DNA of 64,000 bases from Paracoccaceae bacterium (GCA_011389685.1 JAABTV010000005.1:1-64000); one strand, 5' to 3'; shown: positions 15,082-23,618, counted from the stretch's first letter. The notes: generated by a model not told the origin, from the letters alone. A program made the numbers and translations.

Positions 15082-16351
15082 GGAGGAGCTCTTAGCGCTG
15101 CCCTATCTCTTCGAGTTCTGGGCGCTGGAGCATCAGCTACCGCCCAGGGGCGATTGGCGCACATGGGTGATCATGGGCGGGCGTGGCGCGGGCAAGACCC
15201 GCGCCGGGGCCGAATGGGTGCGGGCATCGGTCGAAGGGTCGGGGCCGCGCGATCACGGGCGCTGTCGGCGGATCGCGCTGCTGGGCGAGACGATCGACCA
15301 GGTGCGCGAGGTGATGGTGTTCGGCGAGAGCGGGATCCTCGCCTGCTCGCCCCCCGACCGGCGGCCCGAGTGGCAGGCCGGACGCAAGCGGCTGATCTGG
15401 CCCAACGGGGCGGTGGCGCAGGTGTTTTCGGCGCATGACCCCGAAGGCTTGCGCGGGCCGCAATTCGATGGCGCCTGGGTCGATGAGCTGGCCAAGTGGA
15501 AGCGGGCGCAGGACACATGGGACATGCTGCAATTCGGGTTGCGGCTGGGCGAGGAACCGCGGGTTTGCGTGACCACGACGCCGCGCAACGTCGGGATTCT
15601 GAAAACCATCCTGGGGAATCCGTCGACGGTGGTGACGCATGCCCCGACCGAGGCCAATGCCGCCAACCTGGCGGCCGGGTTCCTTGACGAGGTCAAGGCG
15701 CGCTATGCCGGGACACGGCTGGGGCGGCAGGAGCTGGAGGGGGTGCTGCTGGAGGATGCGGAAGGCGCGCTCTGGACCGCGACGGCGCTGGAGGCGCTGC
15801 GCATCGAGGCGCCGCCCGAGATGGATCGCGTGGTGGTGGCGGTCGATCCGCCGGTGACGGGGCATGCGGGATCGGACGAATGCGGGATCGTGGTGGTGGG
15901 GGCCGTGACGCGCGGGCCGGTGCAGGATTGGCGGGCTTACGTCCTGGCCGATGCCACGGTGCGCGCGGCGAGCCCGGCCACATGGGCGCGCGCCGCGATC
16001 CGGGCGATGGAGCGGTTTGGCGCGGAAAAGCTGGTGGCCGAGGTGAACCAGGGCGGCGACCTGGTCGAATCGGTGATCCGGCAGGTCGATCCGTTGGTGC
16101 CCCTGAAAAAGGTCCATGCGGCGCGTGGCAAGGTGGCGCGGGCCGAGCCGGTGGCGGCGCTTTATGAACAGGGGCGGGTGCGCCACCTGAAGGGGCTGGG
16201 CGAGCTGGAGGACCAGATGTGCCGGATGACGGTGCAGGGTTATGACGGCAAGGGCAGCCCGGACCGGGTGGATGCGCTGGTCTGGGCGCTGAGCGAGCTT
16301 CTGATCGAGCCGGGGGCGAAATGGCGCAAACCGCAGGTGCGGGCGCTTTAG
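14939..16351 (+). CDS. GTA gp2, terminase large subunit
   Basis: A 470-residue packaging ATPase/nuclease. Walker A GGRGAGKT is at 80-87. The Walker B-type FDGAWVDE ends at D182/E183. The C-terminal RNase H-like nuclease begins at VVVAVDPPVTG (Asp about 303), with a further acidic motif in the GSPDRVDALVWAL region. It translocates about 4 kb of host DNA into GTA heads. The start is uncertain: TTG at 14939 (GGAGA nine bases upstream) or ATG at 14996; both overlap g1. The gene ends 10 bp before a composite palindromic repeat, an unusually large break before g3 in an otherwise compact operon. Confidence 0.93.
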   Translation: MKNDQPEKTSGTDPVPLTSMPRGLASGAAWIASEGSDVQAAFLNELSEEELLALPYLFEFWALEHQLPPRGDWRTWVIMGGRGAGKTRAGAEWVRASVEGSGPRDHGRCRRIALLGETIDQVREVMVFGESGILACSPPDRRPEWQAGRKRLIWPNGAVAQVFSAHDPEGLRGPQFDGAWVDELAKWKRAQDTWDMLQFGLRLGEEPRVCVTTTPRNVGILKTILGNPSTVVTHAPTEANAANLAAGFLDEVKARYAGTRLGRQELEGVLLEDAEGALWTATALEALRIEAPPEMDRVVVAVDPPVTGHAGSDECGIVVVGAVTRGPVQDWRAYVLADATVRAASPATWARAAIRAMERFGAEKLVAEVNQGGDLVESVIRQVDPLVPLKKVHAARGKVARAEPVAALYEQGRVRHLKGLGELEDQMCRMTVQGYDGKGSPDRVDALVWALSELLIEPGAKWRKPQVRAL

Positions 16352-16360
16352 GGTGATGGG

Positions 16361-16478
16361 GTTCGTTTTTCGTCGCGAAAAACGGTCCGAAATCCTTCGA
16401 GGATTTCGGGCCCCTGCCGCCGGTGCGGGGCCATTTTTCCGCGACGGAAAAATGACCGGATTTTGCGACGAAATCCGT
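16361..16478. repeat. Composite five-hairpin repeat, copy A
   Basis: Four near-perfect palindromes with 3-nt loops: P1 16364-16372/16376-16384; P2 16387-16396/16400-16409 (10 bp); P3 16432-16441/16445-16454 (10 bp); P4 16457-16465/16469-16477 (one G-T). A further GGCCCC/GGGGCC stem (16409-16414/16427-16432) lies between P2 and P3. The same module order occurs as a reverse complement at 51561-51680. It starts just after the g2 stop. Between it and g3 (16479-16619) I see only an unassigned stretch containing TTAGCGGTTCTTAA. Confidence 0.88.
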
Positions 16479-16619
16479 GCGCCGCAGCCACCGCACGGTG
16501 CTGTTAGCGGTTCTTAAACCTTTCGCGACATGATCCACGACAAGCCGGGTCACACCCCGGATCGCATGAAGAGCCGATGTCAAGACATTGGTGTAAAGAG
16601 AGAAATCGAGGAGAGCCGG

Positions 16620-17807
16620 ATGGCGGTATTTGACTTCTTCAAGGCGCGCGCGCCGGAGGTTCCCGAGGCCAAGGCAAGCGCGGCCGGCCCGGTGATGGCC
16701 TGGCACGGGGCCGGCCGGGTGGCGTGGAGCCCGCGCGACATTGTCACGCTCACCCGGACCGGATTTGCCGGCAACCCGGTGGGGTTTCGCTGTGTCAAGC
16801 TGATCGCCGAGGCGGCCGCGGCGCTGCCGCTGGTGTTGGAGGATCGCGAGACGCGGTTCGATGCGCACCCGGTGCTGGGCCTGATGCGCCGGCCCAACCC
16901 GACGCAGGGCGCGGGCGAGTTCCTGGAAGCACTTTATGCGCAACTTCTGCTGACCGGGAATGCCTATGTCGAGGCGGTGGGGGCCGCGGGCACGGTGCCG
17001 GTCGAGCTTTACGTGCTGCGCTCGGACCGGATGAGCCTCATTCCCGGCGCGGATGGCTGGCCGGTGGGCTATGAATACGCCGTCGGCGGGCGCAAGCACC
17101 GTTTCGCCGTGGGCGAGGGGGTGTCGCCGATCTGTCATATCAAGAGTTTCCACCCGCAGGATGACCATTATGGCCTGTCGCCGATGCAGGCGGCGGCGCA
17201 GGCGGTGGATGTGCACAACAGCGCCTCGCGCTGGTCCAAGGCGCTTCTCGACAACGCGGCGCGGCCCTCGGGGGCGATCGTCTATCGCGGGGCCGAGGGG
17301 CAGGGCAGCCTGAGCACCGATCAGTATGACCGGCTGGTGTCGGAAATGGAGAGCCACCACCAGGGCGCGCGCAATGCCGGGCGGCCGATGCTGCTCGAAG
17401 GGGGGCTCGACTGGAAGCCGATGGGGTTCAGCCCGTCGGACATGGAATTCCAGAAGACCAAGGAGGCGGCGGCGCGCGAGATCGCGCTGGCCTTCGGGGT
17501 GCCGCCGATGCTTTTGGGAATTCCGGGGGATGCGACCTATGCCAATTACCAGGAGGCCAATCGGGCGTTTTACCGCCTGACCGTGCTGCCGATGGCGCAG
17601 CGGGTGGCGGCGGCGCTGATTGCGTGGCTGGGCGATTTCGGCGGCGAGGCGCTGAGTCTCAAGCCCGATCTTGACCAGGTGAGCGCGCTGTCGGCGGAAC
17701 GCGATGCGCAATGGCGGCGCGTGGCCGAGGCGGATTTCCTGAGCATGGCGGAAAAGCGTCGCCTTTTGGGTCTTCCCGTCAGCGCCGAGGGGGAGATGGA
17801 TGATTGA
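16620..17807 (+). CDS. GTA gp3, HK97-family portal protein
   Basis: A 395-residue portal protein that forms the dodecameric DNA gate at one head vertex. Family features are visible: the N-terminal FRCVKLIAEAAAALPL helix, the YVLRSDRM and IKSFHPQDDHYGLSP core motifs, WSKALLDNAARPSGAIVY, and the stem/crown region ending in FGVPPMLLGIPGDATYANYQEA. The start at 16620 has GAGGAGAG just upstream; an in-frame ATG at 16530 is rejected. The gene ends in an 8-bp overlap with g3.5. Confidence 0.95.
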   Translation: MAVFDFFKARAPEVPEAKASAAGPVMAWHGAGRVAWSPRDIVTLTRTGFAGNPVGFRCVKLIAEAAAALPLVLEDRETRFDAHPVLGLMRRPNPTQGAGEFLEALYAQLLLTGNAYVEAVGAAGTVPVELYVLRSDRMSLIPGADGWPVGYEYAVGGRKHRFAVGEGVSPICHIKSFHPQDDHYGLSPMQAAAQAVDVHNSASRWSKALLDNAARPSGAIVYRGAEGQGSLSTDQYDRLVSEMESHHQGARNAGRPMLLEGGLDWKPMGFSPSDMEFQKTKEAAAREIALAFGVPPMLLGIPGDATYANYQEANRAFYRLTVLPMAQRVAAALIAWLGDFGGEALSLKPDLDQVSALSAERDAQWRRVAEADFLSMAEKRRLLGLPVSAEGEMDD

Positions 17808-18033
17808 GGACGATCGCAGATACGGGTTCGAGGCGTTCGATTGCGCCCCGGCGCTGCGGCTTGAGGCGCATGAGCGGGTGGCGCGACTTCAGCATGACGG
17901 GTTGGCGCGGCGGCTGGAAAAGCTCGAAGAGATGATCGAGCGGCTGGAAAAGCGTTTGTGGCTGGCGGTTTACGGCGTGGTTGCCGTGATCCTGGGGCAG
18001 GCGTTCCTGTCGATCCTCGCGGCGGCGCCGTGA
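17800..18033 (+). CDS. GTA gp3.5, small membrane-type protein
   Basis: A 77-residue protein with a coiled-coil-prone middle (about 25-52, LQHDGLARRLEKLEEMIERLEKR) and a C-terminal hydrophobic segment (about 54-74). It is in the position of RcGTA g3.5, between portal and protease. No function is established that I know of. The membrane segment suggests inner-membrane anchoring of an assembly intermediate, which is inference. Confidence 0.8.
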   Translation: MIEDDRRYGFEAFDCAPALRLEAHERVARLQHDGLARRLEKLEEMIERLEKRLWLAVYGVVAVILGQAFLSILAAAP

Positions 18034-18056
18034 GGGGAACGAGGATGGAGAGAGAG

Positions 18057-18629
18057 ATGGATCTTGCGGAAATGAGTGGGCTGGAGAAGAAATTCTGCCG
18101 GTTCGACGAGGCGCTGAGCGTGACCGAGGCCGAGAGCGGCGGGGCGGTGATCGAGGGCTATGCCAGCCTGTTCGGGGCGCGCGACCAGGGCGGCGACGTG
18201 GTGGAAGCGGGCGCCTATGCGGCGAGCCTCAAGCGGCTGGCAAGCGAGGGGCGGCGGGTCAAGATGCTGTGGCAGCACGATCCGGCCCAGCCGATCGGCA
18301 TCTGGGACGAGGTGCGCGAGGACGGCAAGGGCCTTTACGTGAAGGGCCGGCTTCTGGATGCGGTGGGACGGGCGCGCGAGGCGGCGGCGCTGATTGCTGC
18401 CGGCGCGATTGACGGGCTCTCGATCGGCTATCGCACGCTCAGGGCGCAGAAGGGTGACACGGGGCTGCGGCTCCTCAAGGAACTGGAGCTTTGGGAGGTG
18501 TCGCTGGTGACCTTTCCGATGCTGCCCAGTGCGCGGGTGGGGGCCAAGGGCGAGAGCCCGGAGGCCGAGACCTGGCGCGAATTGGCGGCGGAGTTCGACA
18601 CCGCCGCCCGCGAGTTGGCGCGCGACTGA
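18057..18629 (+). CDS. GTA gp4, prohead protease (HK97 family)
   Basis: A 190-residue serine protease of the HK97 prohead protease group. The catalytic His is in KMLWQHDP and the Ser in IDGLSIGY; the EVSLVTFPM strand follows. It matures the capsid by removing the N-terminal region of gp5. The start at 18057 (MDLAEMSGLEKKF) has GGAGAG at good spacing; 18045 and 18072 are alternatives. It is followed directly by the capsid gene. Confidence 0.9.
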   Translation: MDLAEMSGLEKKFCRFDEALSVTEAESGGAVIEGYASLFGARDQGGDVVEAGAYAASLKRLASEGRRVKMLWQHDPAQPIGIWDEVREDGKGLYVKGRLLDAVGRAREAAALIAAGAIDGLSIGYRTLRAQKGDTGLRLLKELELWEVSLVTFPMLPSARVGAKGESPEAETWRELAAEFDTAARELARD

Positions 18630-18672
18630 CGCGCTGGGATGACGACGTAACGTAGGAACGAAGGAAAACGCG

Positions 18673-19854
18673 ATGCGTGAACCCGAGACCAAGGCTCGGG
18701 CCGGGGGAGAGGTGTCTCCAATGGCCGAGATGAAGTCTGCCGTGACCGGCTTTCTGAGCGAGCTCAGGGACTTCAAACACGATATTCACACAAGGTTTCA
18801 ACAGCAGGAAGAGCGACTGACCATGCTTGATCGAAAATCTCATATCGCGGCCCGTCCCGCACTGGCCGTTTCGGCCGATCTCGAGGCGCCGCACAAGAAG
18901 GCGTTCGACGCCTATCTGCGCTCGGGCGACGATGACGGGCTGCGCGGGCTCGAACTGGAAGGCAAGGCGATGAGCAGCGCGGTGGCGAGCGATGGCGGCT
19001 ATCTTGTCGATCCGCAGACCGCGGCGCAGATTCGCAGCGTTCTGGAATCGACCGCCTCGATCCGGGCGGTGGCGAATGTCGTCAATGTCGAAGCGACATC
19101 CTATGACGTGCTGGTGGATCACACCGATGTCGGCGCCGGCTGGGCCACCGAGACCGGCGCGGCGAGCGAGACGGCGACGCCCTCGATCGACCGAATCACC
19201 ATTCCGCTGCATGAATTGTCGGCCCTGCCCAAGGCCAGCCAACGCCTGCTCGATGACAGCGCATTCGACATCGAAGGCTGGCTGGCGGGGCGGATCGCCG
19301 ACAAGTTTGCCCGCGCCGAGGCGGCGGCCTTCGTGAGCGGCAACGGGGTGGACAAGCCCACCGGGTTCCTGACCCACACGGTCGTGGCGAATACGGGCTG
19401 GAGCTGGGGCAATCTGGGTTACGTGCCGACCGGCGTGGATGGCGATTTCAATGGCGGCGAGGCGATCATCGACCTGGTCTACGCGCTGGGTGCGCAATAC
19501 CGGGCCAATGGCACCTTCGTGATGAACTCCAAGACTGCTGGCGCGGTGCGCAAGCTCAAGGACAATGACGGGCGGTTCCTGTGGTCCGATGGCCTGGCCG
19601 CAGGTGAGCCGGCGCGCCTGCTGGGCTACCGCGTGCTCATTGCCGAGGACATGCCCGACATCGCCAGCGGCGCCGATGCCGTCGCGTTCGGCGATTTCGC
19701 GTCCGGTTACACCGTGGCCGAGCGCCCGGACCTGCGCATCCTGCGCGATCCGTTCAGCGCCAAGCCGCATGTGCTGTTCTATGCCACCAAGCGCGTGGGC
19801 GGCGATGTGAGCGATTTCGCGGCGATCAAGCTGTTGAGATTCGCCACCTCCTAA
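18673..19854 (+). CDS. GTA gp5, major capsid protein (HK97 fold)
   Basis: A 393-residue major capsid protein. The N-terminal 100 or so residues form a charged helical scaffolding (delta) region (MKSAVTGFLSELRDFKHDIH, coiled-coil-prone), which gp4 is expected to remove. The HK97 fold follows (AMSSAVASDGGYLVDPQTAAQI, the P-domain DRITIPLHELSALPKASQRLLDDS, and the GYRVLIAEDMPDI loop). The start has GAAGGAAAACGCG upstream. A GC-rich hairpin directly after the stop may set a high capsid-to-downstream ratio. Confidence 0.95.
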   Translation: MREPETKARAGGEVSPMAEMKSAVTGFLSELRDFKHDIHTRFQQQEERLTMLDRKSHIAARPALAVSADLEAPHKKAFDAYLRSGDDDGLRGLELEGKAMSSAVASDGGYLVDPQTAAQIRSVLESTASIRAVANVVNVEATSYDVLVDHTDVGAGWATETGAASETATPSIDRITIPLHELSALPKASQRLLDDSAFDIEGWLAGRIADKFARAEAAAFVSGNGVDKPTGFLTHTVVANTGWSWGNLGYVPTGVDGDFNGGEAIIDLVYALGAQYRANGTFVMNSKTAGAVRKLKDNDGRFLWSDGLAAGEPARLLGYRVLIAEDMPDIASGADAVAFGDFASGYTVAERPDLRILRDPFSAKPHVLFYATKRVGGDVSDFAAIKLLRFATS

Positions 19855-19866
19855 GGGCGGCGGATC

Positions 19867-19888
19867 GGGGGCGGGGCGACCCGCCCCC
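19867..19888 (+). other. Hairpin after the capsid gene
   Basis: GGGGGCGGG (19867-19875) pairs with CCCGCCCCC (19880-19888) across a GCGA tetraloop, 12 bp after the gp5 stop. There is no T-tract, so partial termination or 3'-end protection of capsid mRNA is more likely than full termination. The 146-bp gap to g6 holds no gene. Confidence 0.7.
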
Positions 19889-20000
19889 GGGCGCGCGGGG
19901 TCCGGGACAGACGTTGTCCGGCTGCTCCCCTCCGTCCGAGCAACGCGGGCCCCGTGCGCCGCATTTCCCCGGAAGGGTCCGGAATTTTCGGAGTGTATCC

Positions 20001-20600
20001 ATGATGTTGATCGAAGAAACCGCTGTGCCTCTGGCCGCCTTGCCGGTGGAGGCGTTCAAGGCGCATCTGCGGCTGGGGTCCGGCTTTGCCGAGGACAGCT
20101 TGCAGGATGCGGTGTTAGAGAGTTTCCTGCGCGCGGCCATAGCGGCCATCGAGGCGCGCACCGGCAAGGTATTGATCGAGCGCGGCTTTTCCTGGGTTCT
20201 GACCCAGTGGCGCGACCAGGCGGGCCAGGCCATGCCGGTGGCCCCGGTGAGTGCGATCACCGAGGTGGTGCTGATTGACCGGGGCGAGGTCGAAGAGGTG
20301 GTCGACCCCGCGCTTTACCGGCTCGACCGCGACATGCAGCGCCCGCGCCTGCGCCCCGTGGGCACGCTTTTGCCCAAAATTCCGAGCGCCGGATCGGTGC
20401 GGATCGGCTTTGTCGCGGGGTTCGGCGCGGGCTGGGGCGATCTGCCTTCGGATCTGGCGCAGGCGGTGCTGCTCCTGGCGGCGCATTACTATGAATACCG
20501 CCACGAGACATCGCTGGGCGACGGGTGCATGCCGTTCGGCGTCACCTCGCTCATCGAGCGGTATCGCACTGTGCGTCTTTTTGCGGGGGGTGCGGCATGA
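20001..20600 (+). CDS. GTA gp6, head-tail adaptor
   Basis: A 199-residue protein of the head-tail connector family (phiE125 gp8/HK97 gp6-like). It contains the mostly helical AVLESFLRAAIAAIEARTGK and DLAQAVLLLAAHYYEYRHE regions. In the RcGTA structure the product at this position is the adaptor that binds beneath the portal. The start ATG at 20001 has GGAG seven bases upstream. It overlaps g7 by ATGA. Confidence 0.88.
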   Translation: MMLIEETAVPLAALPVEAFKAHLRLGSGFAEDSLQDAVLESFLRAAIAAIEARTGKVLIERGFSWVLTQWRDQAGQAMPVAPVSAITEVVLIDRGEVEEVVDPALYRLDRDMQRPRLRPVGTLLPKIPSAGSVRIGFVAGFGAGWGDLPSDLAQAVLLLAAHYYEYRHETSLGDGCMPFGVTSLIERYRTVRLFAGGAA

Positions 20601-20935
20601 GCGAATATCACCTCAACCGCAAGCTGGTTCTGGAAACGCCCGAGCGGGTGGCGGACGGGGCCGGTGGCTTTGTCGAAAGCTGGGTGGCGCTGGGCGAGCT
20701 TTGGGCCGAGGTCCGGCCGCGCACCGGGCGCGAGAAGGCGGGTGGCACGGTGGCGCTGGCCACGGTGGGCTATCGCATCACGCTGCGCGCCGCGCCGGTG
20801 GGCCAGAGCGCGCGCCCGCGCCCCGAGCAGCGGCTGCGCGACGGCAACCGCATCTTTCGCATTCTCGCCGTGACCGAGCGTGACCCGCAATCGCGTTACC
20901 TCATCTGTTACGCCGACGAGGAGGTGGCGGCATGA
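20597..20935 (+). CDS. GTA gp7, head-tail stopper
   Basis: A 112-residue beta-rich protein of the phage head-tail joining (head closure) family, with WVALGELWAEVRPRTGREK and LRDGNRIFRILAVTERDP motifs. It corresponds to the RcGTA stopper ring between adaptor and tail terminator. It overlaps both neighbours by 4-bp ATGA junctions, so translation is coupled. Confidence 0.85.
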   Translation: MSEYHLNRKLVLETPERVADGAGGFVESWVALGELWAEVRPRTGREKAGGTVALATVGYRITLRAAPVGQSARPRPEQRLRDGNRIFRILAVTERDPQSRYLICYADEEVAA

Positions 20936-21342
20936 GCTATGGTGTGGCGGCCGCCCTTCAGGCGGCGATCTTTCAGGCGCTGAGCAATGATGCGGCGCTG
21001 GCCGCGCTGGTGGATGACGCGGTGTTCGATGCGGCCCCGGCTGGGGCCTTGCCCGGCACTTATGTGACGCTTGGCCCGGAATTGACCCGCGACCGGTCGG
21101 ATCAGACCGGCCATGGCGCGCTGCACCGGATCACCGTGTCGGTGGTGACCGACAGTGCGGGGTTCCAGCCGGCCAAGGACGTGGCGGCGGCGGTCAGCGA
21201 TGCATTGGTCGATGCCGACCTGGCGCTGGCGCGCGGGCGGCTGGTCTATCTCAACTTCGAGCGCGCGCTGGCGCGGCGCGAGGGCAGCGGTGCGCGGCGG
21301 CGGATCGACCTCTGGTTCCGCGCCCGGGTGCAGGACGACTGA
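20932..21342 (+). CDS. GTA gp8, tail terminator (DUF3168)
   Basis: A 136-residue DUF3168 protein. AAALQAAIFQALSNDAALAALV and the GHGALHRITVSVVTDSAG / RARVQDD strands are typical. In RcGTA this product caps the tail tube at the head side and stops tube polymerisation. The start overlaps the g7 stop. Confidence 0.87.
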   Translation: MSYGVAAALQAAIFQALSNDAALAALVDDAVFDAAPAGALPGTYVTLGPELTRDRSDQTGHGALHRITVSVVTDSAGFQPAKDVAAAVSDALVDADLALARGRLVYLNFERALARREGSGARRRIDLWFRARVQDD

Positions 21343-21373
21343 TCTTTAACTTTGACATGAACGGAGACATCAC

Positions 21374-21790
21374 ATGGCGGCCCAGAATGGCAAGGACCTG
21401 TTGATCAAGGTGGACCTGACCGGGGACGGTCAGTTCGGAACGGTGGCGGGGCTGCGCGCGACGCGGGTGAGCTTCAACGCCGAAAGCGTGGACGTGACCA
21501 GCCTCGAATCCCAGGGCGGCTGGCGCGAGTTGCTGGCCGGGGCGGGGGTGAAATCGGCCTCGATCTCGGGCTCTGGCGTCTTCAGGGACTCTGACAGCGA
21601 CGCGCGCGCTCGGCAGATATTCTTTGATGGCGAGACCCCGGATTTCCAGGTGGTGATCCCCGATTTCGGCATTGTCGCGGGGCCGTTCCAGCTGACCGGC
21701 CTCGACTATGCCGGCAGCCATAACGGCGAGGCGACTTATGAATTGTCGCTGGCCTCGGCAGGGGCGCTGAACTTCACGGCGGTGGTGTGA
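21374..21790 (+). CDS. GTA gp9, major tail tube protein
   Basis: A 138-residue tail tube protein of the TP901-1 major tail family. It contains AAQNGKDLLIKVD, FNAESVDVTSLESQGGWRELL (a common tail-tube block) and a C-terminal GEATYELSLASAGALNFTAVV. It forms hexameric rings stacked along the tape measure. It has its own ribosome-binding site (GGAG before 21374) after a short gap, which suits high expression. Confidence 0.92.
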   Translation: MAAQNGKDLLIKVDLTGDGQFGTVAGLRATRVSFNAESVDVTSLESQGGWRELLAGAGVKSASISGSGVFRDSDSDARARQIFFDGETPDFQVVIPDFGIVAGPFQLTGLDYAGSHNGEATYELSLASAGALNFTAVV

Positions 21791-22110
21791 TGGCGAACCC
21801 GTGGAGCGGCGAGGTGGCGCTTGTCATCGACGGTGAGGCCCGGGTGCTCAAGCTGACGCTGGGGGCCCTGGCCGAGCTGGAGGCGGGGCTGGAGAGCGGC
21901 ACGCTGATCGAGCTGGTCGAGCGGTTCGAAGGCGGGGCGTTTTCGAGCCGCGACGTTCTGGCGCTGATCGTGGCGGGGCTGCGGGGCGGTGGATGGCAGG
22001 GGAGTGCCGCCGACCTGATGCAGGCCGAGATCGCCGGCGGGCCGATGGCGGCGGCGCGGGTGGCGGCCGAGCTTCTGGCGCGGGCCTTCATGCTGCCCGA
22101 GGCGGGCTGA
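21790..22110 (+). CDS. GTA gp10, tail assembly chaperone-like protein
   Basis: A 106-residue member of the GTA gp10 family. It has an N-terminal strand block (WSGEVALVIDGEARVLKLTLGALAELEAGL) followed by helices. It occupies the slot of tail assembly chaperones that keep the tape measure soluble. The ATG at 21790 overlaps the g9 TGA; a GTG one codon earlier is possible. Confidence 0.85.
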   Translation: MANPWSGEVALVIDGEARVLKLTLGALAELEAGLESGTLIELVERFEGGAFSSRDVLALIVAGLRGGGWQGSAADLMQAEIAGGPMAAARVAAELLARAFMLPEAG

Positions 22111-22114
22111 GCCG

Positions 22115-22324
22115 GTGGCGGGGTTCGACTGGCCCGCGCTGATGCGCGCCGGGATGCGGGGCCTCGGCCTCAGCCCGGCGGAGTTCTGGGCGCTGACCCC
22201 GGCCGAGTTGCAATTCCTGCTGGGCCCCGAACGGGGCGCGGCACCGCTGGGCCGGGCGCGGCTGGATGAGCTGATCCGCGCCTTCCCCGACGATCAAGGA
22301 GAGAGAGACGATGGCGGAAATTGA
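22115..22324 (+). CDS. GTA gp10.1, small tail assembly chaperone
   Basis: A 69-residue protein with the LGLSPAEFWALTPAEL motif of small phage tail assembly chaperones (rcc01693.1-type). It starts with GTG at 22115, 4 bp after the g10 stop, and overlaps the tape measure start by 14 bp in another frame. The two-chaperone arrangement resembles gpG/gpGT of siphophages, but I see no slippery sequence linking g10 and g10.1. Confidence 0.8.
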   Translation: MAGFDWPALMRAGMRGLGLSPAEFWALTPAELQFLLGPERGAAPLGRARLDELIRAFPDDQGERDDGGN

Positions 22325-22973
22325 CGGGTTTGACGAGCTTGAAACACAGGTGGACGCGCTGGAACGGACGCTGGGCGATGCGACCAGCGTGGCCGCCGTG
22401 TTCGAGGTCGAATTGCAGCGCATTCGCGGCACGATGGCCCAGACGGGTCAGGATGTGGCGACGCTTGAACGTGGCTTGAGCCGGGGCTTGCGGCGGGCCT
22501 TTGACGGGGTGCTGCTGGACGGGGCCAAACTTTCGGATGCGCTCGACACGGTGGCGCGCTCGATGATCAACGCCAGCTATAATGCCGCCGTCAAGCCAGT
22601 GACGGATCATGTCGGCGGCTTGCTCGCACGCGGGGTCGGCAGCCTGATGGGCGGGCTGTTTCCCTTTGCCGACGGCGCGCCGTTCAGCCAGGGCCGAGTG
22701 ATGCCCTTTGCTAATGGCGGCGTGGTGGGCGGTCCGACCTATTTCCCGATGCGCGGCGGCACGGGGTTGATGGGCGAGGCGGGGCCAGAGGCGATCATGC
22801 CGCTGGCGCGTGGCTCTGATGGCAAGCTCGGTGTACGCACCGAAGGCGGCGGGCGGCCCATTCAGGTGGTGATGAACATCACGACATCCGATGCGGGCAG
22901 TTTCCGCCGCAGCGAGGCGCAGATCGCCGCACAGATGGGTCGGGCGATCGCGCGCGGCCAGCGCAACCGCTGA
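22311..22973 (+). CDS. GTA gp11, tape measure protein
   Basis: A 220-residue tape measure protein, very short compared with phage relatives, as expected for the short GTA tail. The N-terminal half is helical/coiled coil (DELETQVDALERTLGDATSV). The second half has the Gly-rich FANGGVVGGPTYFPMRGG and MGEAGPEAIMPLARGSDGKLGV motif seen at the C-terminus of lambda-type tape measures. GGAGAGAGAG precedes the ATG. Confidence 0.9.
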   Translation: MAEIDGFDELETQVDALERTLGDATSVAAVFEVELQRIRGTMAQTGQDVATLERGLSRGLRRAFDGVLLDGAKLSDALDTVARSMINASYNAAVKPVTDHVGGLLARGVGSLMGGLFPFADGAPFSQGRVMPFANGGVVGGPTYFPMRGGTGLMGEAGPEAIMPLARGSDGKLGVRTEGGGRPIQVVMNITTSDAGSFRRSEAQIAAQMGRAIARGQRNR

Positions 22974-22985
22974 AGAGGGCAAGCG

Positions 22986-23618
22986 ATGAATTTCCACGAG
23001 GTAAGATTTCCCGCCAATCTGAGCTTCGGCTCGGTCGGGGGGCCGGAGCGGCGCACCGATGTCGTGACGCTGGCCAACGGGTTCGAGGAGCGCAACACGC
23101 CCTGGGCCCACGCGCGCCGGCGCTATGACGCGGGGGTGTCGATGCGCTCGCTCGACGATATCGAGACGCTGATCGCGTTCTTCGAGGCGCGGCGCGGGCA
23201 GATGTTCGGTTTTCGCTGGAAGGACTGGTCGGATTTCAAATCCTGCAAGGCCAGTACGGCGCCCACCTATACCGATCAGCAGATCGCGGTGGGTGACGAG
23301 GTCACGGCAGCGTTCCAGTTGATGAAGACTTATCGCTCGGGTGCGTCCACCTATGTTCGCCCGATTACCAAGCCGGTCAAGGGCAGCGTGCGCATCGGCA
23401 TCGAGGGCGAGGAACAGCGCGAGGGCGTGCATTACGAGGTCGATGAGACGACCGGTTTCGTCACTTTCGCCCATCCGGTCAACCTCGGCATGCGGATCTC
23501 GGCGGGGTTCGAGTTCGACGTGCCGGTGCGCTTTGACACCGACCGGATCATGACCAACGTGGCCTCGTTCCGGGCGGGCGATGTGCCCAGCGTGCCGGTG
23601 GTGGAGGTGCGGGTCTGA
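22986..23618 (+). CDS. GTA gp12, distal tail protein (DUF2460)
   Basis: A 210-residue DUF2460 protein, starting MNFHEVRFPANLSFGSVGGPERRTDVV and containing FFEARRGQMFGFRWKDWSDF, a signature of the family. It corresponds to the distal tail protein ring linking tube and hub. Its last base is the first base of the g13 ATG. Confidence 0.92.
   Translation: MNFHEVRFPANLSFGSVGGPERRTDVVTLANGFEERNTPWAHARRRYDAGVSMRSLDDIETLIAFFEARRGQMFGFRWKDWSDFKSCKASTAPTYTDQQIAVGDEVTAAFQLMKTYRSGASTYVRPITKPVKGSVRIGIEGEEQREGVHYEVDETTGFVTFAHPVNLGMRISAGFEFDVPVRFDTDRIMTNVASFRAGDVPSVPVVEVRV

Noticed and set aside
16495-16520. CtrA site (TTAGCGGTTCTTAA) before the portal gene
   Set aside because: The spacer is 6 rather than 7 and one half-site is imperfect; chance is likely. 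The TTAATATTTCGTAAC stretch near 14542 was rejected for the same reason.
21787-22120. Translational frameshift joining g10 and g10.1
   Set aside because: No slippery heptamer near the g10 stop, and g10.1 has its own GTG start 4 bp later.
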